Positions 1 through 4,886 of a stretch of 5,218 bases of DNA are shown here, one piece after another. The position numbers were made by a program, and so were the translations under genes. Below the pieces are notes generated by a model that saw nothing but the letters and a program-made list of their open reading frames with translations, ran no database searches and was not told the DNA's origin. Each line of letters starts with the position of its first letter. Positions within the stretch are counted from its first letter, which is position 1. The DNA is from Candidatus Zixiibacteriota bacterium (GTDB taxonomy: Bacteria; Zixibacteria; MSB-5A5; GN15; JACZUZ01), in contig JACZUZ010000185.1 in assembly GCA_022572905.1 (NCBI GenBank), forward strand, positions 1 through 5,218. Reading direction: 5' to 3'.

Positions 1-494
1 CAGGCAAGAAGTCCGGGTCGGTATGAGCCTGGCATAGAATCCTCGCGCACAATCCAGGGTCCGATGATAATCATGCTCAGGGCGACAGATAATGGAGCTA
101 TCACGGGACCTATCCAAGGAATCGGAATCAAAAAAAGCACATCCCAGTCAGTGAAGCTAAGTAGCCATCCGATCGTCAACTTCAACCAAATGTAATACCA
201 AACGTCCCAGGCGCCGAACAAGAATAGAAACCATCCAAATCGCTCCCATCTTTTCTTGGCAACAGCAAAAGAAATACTTGCGAGGAGTATTATAGTGGCG
301 AGTTCGCGACCAACTTCTACTGACAAGATGGATTCCGACATCAATTTAAGCGGGAACGCAAAACCTTCAGCGTAGTAGAGTTCTCTCAAATAAACTACTA
401 CGGCCGCTTCAATGTACGCTATCGCAACAGCGAACGTGGACAGAGCTATTAAGAGATTCCTGAATTGATGATCTTTTCTCGACAATTCTTTCAT
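1..494 (-). CDS. Multi-pass membrane protein of unknown function (3' end outside window)
   Basis: The frame is open from the ATG at 494 to the left edge, giving 164 residues without a stop. An in-frame TAA lies just upstream and no other start is available between them; a purine-rich AAGAGAG sits directly before the ATG, so spacing is tight. The protein starts with a charged stretch (MKELSRKDHQFR), followed by hydrophobic segments at about residues 14-36, 64-80, 86-107 and 118-150. It is rich in aromatic residues, with WDVWYY (96-101) and WDVLFLIPIPWIGP (117-130), which look like conserved family motifs. I recall similar uncharacterised bacterial membrane proteins with WD..YY and WDVLFLIP-type motifs, but I know no function. 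No catalytic site is visible. The neighbouring 1846-2295 remnant has a similar helix layout and orientation, but obvious sequence identity is not apparent. Confidence 0.8.
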   Translation of the reverse strand, partial: MKELSRKDHQFRNLLIALSTFAVAIAYIEAAVVVYLRELYYAEGFAFPLKLMSESILSVEVGRELATIILLASISFAVAKKRWERFGWFLFLFGAWDVWYYIWLKLTIGWLLSFTDWDVLFLIPIPWIGPVIAPLSVALSMIIIGPWIVREDSMPGSYRPGLLA

Positions 495-550
495 CTCTCT
501 TAATTTCGCAGTTTATGTTTTGAGAAACAAGCCGGGCGGCCAATCCACAC

Positions 551-647
551 TGCGTGGGATTATAATTTTACTCCGCACAAAGAAACCGCAACTACCGCGC
601 AAGGGCTAGTTTTATTGATGGGCAGATGTGGGCATCCGCTGTGCACT
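551..647 (+). repeat. Dispersed structured repeat, copy A (decayed)
   Basis: This is a degenerate copy of the intergenic repeat seen better at 2321-2470 and 4467-4646. It keeps the CACAAAGAAACCGCAACT block (576-593) and a TTGATGGGCAGATG block (615-628). Its second stem survives as GCAGATG (622-628) pairing with CATCCGC (633-639), including one G.U pair. The left arm of the first stem and the CCCGGACA stem are not recognisable. It fills the gap between the two minus-strand genes. Confidence 0.6.
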
Positions 648-659
648 AAACAACTCGAA

Positions 660-1358
660 TTAAAAGCGCCCGCCTAATCCTATCGCTAAGAAGACATGAC
701 CATAATTCACAGATGTCGCGTTGAGAGTCTCGGTTCCGACACTTGATTGCGCAGTAAACGGCCCATTATCAACAGAACCGACTAATCGGAACTGCAGGCG
801 TGACTCAAAGAAAAATCGTCTGTGAAGGGGCGTCTCGAGACTCACATCAATGAGCGCGCCGAGTCTCGTATGGTTGTATTGACCACCGGCTGGTTCCACC
901 GATGATCGATATGCAGTCGCTTCAAAGAAATATAAGGCAGGGCCAACCCCGAAGCGCAGCCCTCCATACATACTCGTCGATGCGACAGGCGCTATTAGGC
1001 GCCCACGGTTTGAGACACCCACACTACGGAATTGAATCTTGTTTCCAACTGTCTCAGCGAAATCGATATTCGCCACGTGAAGCGATATGGCGTACGGCTG
1101 ATTGAGATTCCGTCGTATCGCAACTAACCATGACCCGGCGCTTTCAGAACGAGGAAACTTGGTGATTATAGTTGATAGAAACGCCACATCATCACCGTAT
1201 CCATCACGAACAAGCGCATCTTCTATGTCACCGCGGGGTCCGAAGAAGTTACCTCCATAAGACATCGAGACCGACCAGTGTCTGCTATGTTCGGTAGCCA
1301 CTGCCGTTTCTTGTAGGAAGAGACAAAGCCCGATCAGGAGATAACTCGATAATGACAA
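660..1358 (-). CDS. Secreted protein, probable outer-membrane beta-barrel
   Basis: This 232-residue frame uses TTG at 1358. An N-terminal hydrophobic stretch (residues 6-16) is followed by TAVA-TEH, a plausible signal peptidase I site after A21. The mature part has alternating polar and hydrophobic strands with many Gly and aromatic residues, for example MYGGLRFGVGPALYFFEA and a run ending VFLAIGLGGRF. The C-terminal residue is Phe, as in many outer-membrane barrels. I infer a small barrel or barrel-like surface protein and recognise no specific family. The start is uncertain: the frame is open further to codons for GCKKVKIK, which would make a far better signal-peptide n-region. The strong Shine-Dalgarno GGAGG (1400-1396) is spaced 7 nt from an in-frame ATT (1388-1386), while the nearby ATG (1380-1378) is out of frame. 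The gene may therefore use ATT or carry a frameshift at the start. Confidence 0.7.
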   Translation of the reverse strand: MSLSSYLLIGLCLFLQETAVATEHSRHWSVSMSYGGNFFGPRGDIEDALVRDGYGDDVAFLSTIITKFPRSESAGSWLVAIRRNLNQPYAISLHVANIDFAETVGNKIQFRSVGVSNRGRLIAPVASTSMYGGLRFGVGPALYFFEATAYRSSVEPAGGQYNHTRLGALIDVSLETPLHRRFFFESRLQFRLVGSVDNGPFTAQSSVGTETLNATSVNYGHVFLAIGLGGRF

Positions 1359-1390
1359 TTTGATCTTTACTTTCTTGCATCCACTAATTT

Positions 1391-1400
1391 ACCTACCTCC
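1391..1400 (-). promoter_or_regulatory. Strong ribosome binding site with no in-frame ATG
   Basis: On the minus strand the sequence reads GGAGGTAGGT. It lies 7 nt upstream of an ATT codon in frame with the barrel-like gene, and farther from an out-of-frame ATG at 1380. The TTG start at 1358 lies over 30 nt away, too far to be served by this site. It is the main reason to doubt the TTG start. Confidence 0.55.
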
Positions 1401-1490
1401 AGTTTCGAATGTCAGGAACCCTGTGCCCCTAGATTTCTCTGCCGCTCTTTTGACCGAGTGGCCCATCCCCTCTGGGGTTTGAATCCCAAC

Positions 1491-1656
1491 CGTTGGGTGG
1501 GTTTCTAAGACTACTCCCCATAAAGAAACCGATAATTGTGCGCAAGATCAAGTCTTGATGGACGGGCAGATGTGACTTCGGCGAGCTCAGCCGAGCCGGA
1601 CATCTGCCGGGCGCTGAAGCTCGGCGCCTTCACCCGGACAAAAGTCCGGGCCACGG
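1491..1656 (+). repeat. Dispersed structured repeat, copy B (long form)
   Basis: This near-complete copy has three stems in order. Stem I is GGTTTCT (1500-1506) with AGAAACC (1524-1530). Stem II is GGCAGATGT (1565-1573) with ACATCTGCC (1600-1608), and its loop contains a nested hairpin CTTCGGC (1576-1582) with GCCGAG (1590-1595). Stem III is CCCGGAC (1633-1639) with GTCCGGG (1644-1650), followed by CCAC. A further GGCGC..GCGCC pairing lies between stems II and III. Related sequence (GTGGCCCATCCCC) continues upstream from about 1459, so the left border may lie there, with an extra segment relative to copy D. Confidence 0.75.
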
Positions 1657-1681
1657 GAATGTTTGCTCTTTTCTTATGTAG

Positions 1682-1724
1682 GTCAGTATCCGCGGGGCGT
1701 GAACAACGCCCGAGTGGTCCTGAC
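1682..1724. repeat. Imperfect hairpin, possible second repeat type
   Basis: The ends GTCAG (1682-1686) and CTGAC (1720-1724) are inverted repeats. The centre GGGCGTGAACAACGCCC (1695-1711) forms a 6-bp stem with a short loop, and the middle of the arms is poorly paired. It does not match stems I-III of the dispersed element. A half-like sequence, GTCAGGAACC, occurs near 1411, which hints at a separate family, but one copy cannot establish this. Confidence 0.4.
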
Positions 1725-1752
1725 TATTAAGATTTGTTTTGCGGAAGCGTGG

Positions 1753-1771
1753 CCGTGATCTGTGATCGCGG
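1753..1771. repeat. Short tight hairpin
   Basis: CCGTGATC (1753-1760) pairs with GATCGCGG (1764-1771) across a TGT loop, giving 8 pairs including one G.T. No T-run follows on either strand, so it is not a classical terminator. It sits between repeat copies B and C and may belong to the same mosaic of repeats. Confidence 0.4.
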
Positions 1772-1792
1772 TTGTGGGGATTAATGAAACTC

Positions 1793-1833
1793 GAGCGTCG
1801 GGTTCGCTCACCCGGACAAATGTCCGGGCCACA
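1793..1833 (+). repeat. Dispersed structured repeat, copy C (3' part only)
   Basis: This copy keeps only the right end of the element: a small GAGCG..CGCTC hairpin (1793-1809), then the perfect stem CCCGGACA-AA-TGTCCGGG (1811-1828), then CCACACGG as in copy D. Stems I and II are absent. It lies just beyond the 3' end of the broken membrane-protein gene. Confidence 0.6.
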
Positions 1834-1845
1834 CGGACCGGCAAT

Positions 1846-2295
1846 TCATTTCCAGAACGCATATTCTACCCATTTAGTAAACTTGAACATTCGCCACACA
1901 TACATAGCACACACTCCTTGCAATATGGGCGCAATTAGTAATGACACGACCTGGATAGAGCCGTCACCCAGCGCGTTCCAAGCGACCGCTGCAACTAATT
2001 GAAAAACAGAGCATAGAACGAAAAAGTATGGGATATGAAAAGATGCCCGTTTATCAGCCTTTCAGAACCCAACCCAAACAAGCCCTCCCCAACAAAGAAA
2101 ACCGGCGCTTCCAATCCCTTCAAGCCAGACGAGATAATAGTGACTGTGATCCTCCGTAAGAGATTCATTCTCTGTCAGAAGCACGAAACTTTCCGCTAGG
2201 TCCATGAACAGGCTCGTCATGGTAACACAGATGAAGAGGCACAGTATTATGTCTTTATTCCTGATTTGCTGACGAACTTCTTGCGAATTCTGCAC
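1846..2295 (-). pseudogene. Four-helix membrane protein gene broken by an in-frame TGA
   Basis: Read on the minus strand from GTG at 2295, the frame gives 77 residues (VQNSQEVRQQIRNKDIIL...), a TGA at 2064-2062, then 71 further residues in the same frame to a TGA at 1848-1846. Both halves look like one membrane protein: hydrophobic segments at residues 16-40 and 53-77 before the stop, and two after it (FHIPYFFVLCSVFQLVAAVA and a stretch around VVSLLIAPILQGV). The end is basic and aromatic (WRMFKFTKWVEYAFWK). A TGG or CGA codon changed to TGA would explain the break. No in-frame ATG lies near the N-terminus; the frame continues upstream into repeat copy D, so the 5' end may also be lost. I do not recognise the family. 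Readthrough or a sequencing error are the alternatives. Confidence 0.65.
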
Positions 2296-2320
2296 GATGT
2301 ATTCTTGTTTGCTTGACTGG

Positions 2321-2470
2321 CTGGGTGGGCCATCCCCGCTTGGGTGGGTTTCTAAATCATCCCAACAAAGAAACCGCAACTCACGCGCGAGAGCAAGTCT
2401 TGATGGACGGGCAGATGTGGACATCTGCCGCGCACTCAACGAAACCCGGATAAATTTCCGGGCCACACGG
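2321..2470 (+). repeat. Dispersed structured repeat, copy D (short form)
   Basis: This is the cleanest short-form copy. It starts with GGGTGGGCCATCCCC. Stem I is GGTTTCT (2347-2353) with AGAAACC (2369-2375). Stem II is GGCAGATGT (2410-2418) with ACATCTGCC (2421-2429), separated by only GG, whereas copies B and E carry a 26-nt insert there. Stem III is CCCGGA (2445-2450) with TCCGGG (2457-2462), followed by CCACACGG. Its left end abuts the 5' end of the broken membrane-protein gene. Confidence 0.75.
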
Positions 2471-2525
2471 GCGCCGGGTGCGTTACTCCGACCGGGGTTC
2501 GATGCTCCGTACCGCTACTCTAACA

Positions 2526-2537
2526 TGTTGTACAACA
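2526..2537. promoter_or_regulatory. Perfect 12-bp palindrome upstream of the cytochrome gene
   Basis: TGTTGTACAACA is a perfect palindrome about 85 bp before the -35 box of the 2692 gene. Its size and symmetry would suit a dimeric regulator site, but it lies well outside the core promoter, and a single palindrome of this length may be chance. Confidence 0.25.
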
Positions 2538-2622
2538 ACGGAGAGAGGTCAAGAATGGCCTGCACCTCCGAATTTGGCGCTGTTTGAATGAGAGTTATTT
2601 TCGATGTAGTCAGTGATTTAGA

Positions 2623-2652
2623 TTGACTCGTAAGGTTGTTTCAAGGTATATT
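2623..2652 (+). promoter_or_regulatory. Sigma70-like promoter of the cytochrome gene
   Basis: TTGACT (2623-2628) and TATATT (2647-2652) are spaced by 18 nt, close to the housekeeping consensus. Transcription would begin near 2659 and leave a leader of about 30 nt before the ATG at 2692. Because the -35 box overlaps the first possible TTG of the frame, that upstream start is very unlikely. Confidence 0.65.
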
Positions 2653-2679
2653 TTTCAGCGAATAACTTTCTTTAGTAAC

Positions 2680-2687
2680 AAGGAGGT
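2680..2687 (+). promoter_or_regulatory. Consensus ribosome binding site deciding the 2692 start
   Basis: AAGGAGGT is followed by two tandem in-frame ATG codons (2689 and 2692). The second has the more usual spacing, about 5 nt from GGAGG, and the first is almost touching. Both give the same lipoprotein signal apart from one extra Met. Confidence 0.8.
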
Positions 2688-2691
2688 AATG

Positions 2692-4425
2692 ATGAAATCA
2701 AAATTGAACGGCTCGTACGCACTTCTTCCAATACTTTTAGCGCTTGTCACTGGGATGGGCATGCTTTCCGGTTGCAGTTCGGACCCTGGAAGTCTGACAG
2801 TAGTAATCACCTATGAGGGAACTTCAATTCCATCACCGAAGGTTATTTTAGTAGATACCGACGTTCCCACCTGTGGGGCCATAATTCGTAAAGAGAACAT
2901 TATTGTAAACTCGGAAAATCGCGGTCTAAAAAACGTCGTATTTCGCTTGGAAGGTGAGATAGAAGGCAAGGAAACGCCTCTTGACGTTACCATCTCGAAT
3001 GAAGGCTGTGTTTTCGTTCCCCATGTGGCGGTTGCGGTGATCGGTAGCAAAATTAATATTAGAAATGATGATCCAGTTTTTCACACGACCAATACAAACC
3101 TAAACGGGAAAAGCTTATTCAACATCCCGCTCCTTGTAGGGCAACCCCCACCTCCCCCAAGACCTATTAAAGAAGCTGGATTAATTGAAGTTAGTTGCGC
3201 CGTTCACAACTGGATGAAAGGCTACATATTTGTTCATACTAATCCGTATGTAGCCGTCACTGACGAATCAGGAAAGCTCTCAATGACTGGAATGCCACCA
3301 GGCAAGTATTCTTACGTGGCCTGGCATGAAGAGTTTGGAGAACAAACAGGTGAAGTGGAGATCAACGAAGATGGGGTTACGTCTCTTAAGTTGGAATTCG
3401 GGGGCGTTAGCCAACCAAAAGCAGTGAATGAATCTGAAGATATCTCTCTCATTGCATCACTTGGTGAACTACCTTTGGGGCTTGACAAATATATGGTAAG
3501 AATTCCAGACGATAATTCCTTGGACGGCGCTTCTGGCGCGAAGAAAGTGGAACTGGGAAGACATCTTTATTTTGACACTCGACTTTCAAAGGACAATTCA
3601 ATTTCGTGCGCCAGCTGTCATGATCCTAAGAAAGGGTGGGGTGACGGAGAACAATTTTCCACAGGCGTCGGTGGCGCTAAAGGTGGAATGAACGCTCCTA
3701 CAATTATCAATCGAGTTTTCAGTACTTTACAATTTTGGGACGGCCGGTCAAAAAGCCTGGAAGATCAAGCCCTTGGACCTATACAAAACCCTATAGAAAT
3801 GGCTCTCACCTTGGATGAAGCAGTTTCCAAAATATCTCAGGTGGAAGGCTATAAGCAGCTGTTCAAAGAATCTTTCGGGGATGAGCAGGTCACTGCTGAT
3901 CGTATTGGCAAAGCTATTGCCAGTTTTGAAAGAACAATTGTTTCCGGGAATTCTCCTTTTGACAAGTATGAAAGTGGTGATAAGACTGCCATGAGCCCGT
4001 CTGCAATTAGCGGCTGGGGCATCTTTCGAGACAACAAAAAAGGGAATTGTACCAGTTGCCACGCTGGCTTCAATTTCACCGACGAGGCATACCACAATAT
4101 TGGCGTAGGTACTGAAAAACCAGATTGGGAGAAAGATTACTCCGGTCGTTTTGCTGTAACGCAAGACACTAAAGACAAAGGAGCCTTTAAGACTCCAACA
4201 CTGCGAGATATCGCTGAATCGACACCATACATGCATGATGGCAGTGTCAAGACGCTTGAAGAGGTTATTGAAATTTACGCCGTGGGTGGTGTTAAAAATG
4301 AATACCTTGATCCGAAGATGAAAAAACTCAAATTGACGGATCAGGATAAGAATGATTTAGTAGCGTTTCTAAAGGCCCTTTCCGGCGATGATATCAATGT
4401 TGTGGCGCCGACGCAACTTAAGTAG
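2692..4425 (+). CDS. Lipoprotein: cupredoxin-like domain fused to di-haem cytochrome c peroxidase/MauG domain
   Basis: 577 residues. The N-terminus is a lipoprotein signal with lipobox LSGC (Cys28); Ser at +2 fits outer-membrane sorting. Residues about 32-180 form a cupredoxin-like domain with candidate type-1 copper ligands His131 (FHTT), Cys169, His172 and Met175 (CAVHNWM). A short beta region (about 184-236) with VTDESGK and MPPGKYSYVAWHE follows, as is usual in plastocyanin-like methylamine-utilisation-type proteins. Residues about 285-565 form the CCP/MauG domain: LGRHLYFDTRLS (288-), haem motif CASCH (306-310), FWDGR (348-352), second haem motif CTSCH (453-457), AFKTPTLRD (498-506) and TPYMHDGS around 511-518. 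Two c-type haems imply export and periplasmic maturation. The family reduces peroxide or, as in MauG, oxidises protein or small-molecule substrates; which applies here is not known. The copper domain could pass electrons to the haems (inference). The gene stands alone behind its own promoter. Confidence 0.93.
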   Translation: MKSKLNGSYALLPILLALVTGMGMLSGCSSDPGSLTVVITYEGTSIPSPKVILVDTDVPTCGAIIRKENIIVNSENRGLKNVVFRLEGEIEGKETPLDVTISNEGCVFVPHVAVAVIGSKINIRNDDPVFHTTNTNLNGKSLFNIPLLVGQPPPPPRPIKEAGLIEVSCAVHNWMKGYIFVHTNPYVAVTDESGKLSMTGMPPGKYSYVAWHEEFGEQTGEVEINEDGVTSLKLEFGGVSQPKAVNESEDISLIASLGELPLGLDKYMVRIPDDNSLDGASGAKKVELGRHLYFDTRLSKDNSISCASCHDPKKGWGDGEQFSTGVGGAKGGMNAPTIINRVFSTLQFWDGRSKSLEDQALGPIQNPIEMALTLDEAVSKISQVEGYKQLFKESFGDEQVTADRIGKAIASFERTIVSGNSPFDKYESGDKTAMSPSAISGWGIFRDNKKGNCTSCHAGFNFTDEAYHNIGVGTEKPDWEKDYSGRFAVTQDTKDKGAFKTPTLRDIAESTPYMHDGSVKTLEEVIEIYAVGGVKNEYLDPKMKKLKLTDQDKNDLVAFLKALSGDDINVVAPTQLK

Positions 4426-4466
4426 CGCGATTATAATTATCATTCGAACCGGTTTTTGAAGGAGGT

Positions 4467-4646
4467 CGGATGGTCATACCCTTGGGGTGGGTTTCTCTAT
4501 ACTCTCTCCCCACAAAGAAACCGCAACTCACGAGCGAGAGCAGGTCTTTATTGATGGGCGGATGAGACTTCGGCGAACTCAGTCGAGCCGGATATCTGCC
4601 GCGCACGATGCTTGAATAGAGAAACCCGGACAAATGTCCGGGCCAC
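4467..4646 (+). repeat. Dispersed structured repeat, copy E (long form)
   Basis: This complete copy follows the cytochrome gene. Stem I is GGTTTCT (4490-4496) with AGAAACC (4516-4522). Stem II is GGCGGATG..ATATCTGCC, with the same 26-nt nested-hairpin insert as copy B. The perfect stem III CCCGGACA-AA-TGTCCGGG lies at 4625-4642 and CCAC follows. Several differences from copy B in the stems turn Watson-Crick pairs into G.U pairs, so pairing is kept. It might double as a transcription end region for the upstream gene, but no T-run follows a stem. Confidence 0.75.
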
Positions 4647-4700
4647 AAAGCCGCATAACCTCGCCAAATCCGGCGAATGCCATAAAAAAAGCGAAAAAAG

Positions 4701-4757
4701 TTCTTGCCCCCCCCTCACATGTCGTATATTGACATTTAGTTAGGTTTTCCTGGCTAA
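4701..4757 (+). promoter_or_regulatory. Candidate promoter region for the secreted-protein gene
   Basis: Two overlapping readings exist. One pairs TTCTTG (4701-4706) with TATATT (4725-4730) at 18-nt spacing, preceded by A-rich tracts (4684-4699) resembling an UP element. The other uses a perfect TTGACA (4729-4734) as -35 with a weak -10 around GCTAAA (4753-4758). Either yields a long leader. The first has the better -10 and the second the better -35. Confidence 0.4.
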
Positions 4758-4813
4758 AAGTTTACTCACAGTACTCTCGCGTGATGTTAATTTCAAAGTG
4801 TATTATTCGGCAA

Positions 4814-4845
4814 CGGCTTAGGTCCCCTGGGACACTCCAAGGTCG
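4814..4845 (+). other. Structured element in the leader of the secreted-protein gene
   Basis: CGGCTTAGG (4814-4822) can pair with CCAAGGTCG (4837-4845), with two G.U pairs and one mismatch. Above it TCC/GGA closes a small loop, and a CACT bulge sits on the 3' side. No T-run follows; an A-rich stretch leads to the ribosome binding site. It matches no riboswitch class I can recognise. It may protect the mRNA 5' end or regulate translation, but could be chance. Confidence 0.3.
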
Positions 4846-4886
4846 ATTGGAAAAAAATTAAAATTTAACGTTTAAGGAGATTCCCC

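Larger units (their letters stand above)
1389..1845. other. Gene-free intergenic stretch built of repeats and hairpins
   Basis: I see no credible gene in these 457 bases. The stretch holds the ribosome binding site of the leftward gene, repeat copy B (1491-1656), an imperfect hairpin (1682-1724), a tight hairpin (1753-1771) and partial repeat copy C (1793-1833). Short open frames here translate repeat sequence and show no protein-like composition or start signal. Confidence 0.7.
4426..4886. other. Intergenic region: repeat copy E, promoter and leader
   Basis: There is no convincing gene in these 461 bases. It contains repeat copy E, a small hairpin TCGCC-AAATCC-GGCGA around 4662-4677, an A-rich tract with an eight-C run (4707-4714), promoter-like boxes, and a leader of roughly 110-150 nt before the 4887 gene. 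I see no clear rho-independent terminator after the cytochrome gene. Confidence 0.6.

Noticed and set aside
1451..1491. GACCGAGTGG plus GGGGTTTGAATCCC, resembling tRNA D- and T-arms
   Set aside because: Only about a dozen bases separate the two, leaving no room for an anticodon arm, and the acceptor ends do not pair.
2062..2064. TGA as a selenocysteine codon
   Set aside because: I see no clear hairpin directly after the TGA as bacterial SECIS elements require, and the protein is a membrane protein of no known selenoprotein type.
2296..2466. Extension of the broken membrane-protein gene upstream to 2466
   Set aside because: The added residues are a translation of repeat copy D, with low-complexity basic content and no membrane-protein character.
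2493..2509. CGGGG-TTCGATG-CTCCG, resembling a tRNA T-arm
   Set aside because: The 7-nt loop fits, but there is no matching acceptor stem, D-arm or anticodon arm upstream. It adjoins repeat copy D and is probably chance, or at most a tRNA remnant.
3748..4236. Long minus-strand open frames inside the cytochrome gene
   Set aside because: They are antisense shadows of a clear coding sequence with two haem motifs, and they lack any recognisable domain or start signal.
551..4646. CRISPR array
   Set aside because: The repeats are about 150-180 bp, structured, degenerate and separated by whole genes. No short regular repeats with uniform spacers are present.
4814..4845. Cyclic-di-GMP (GEMM) or other known riboswitch in the 4887 leader
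   Set aside because: The conserved GEMM core sequences and two-helix arrangement are absent, and only a single imperfect stem can be drawn.
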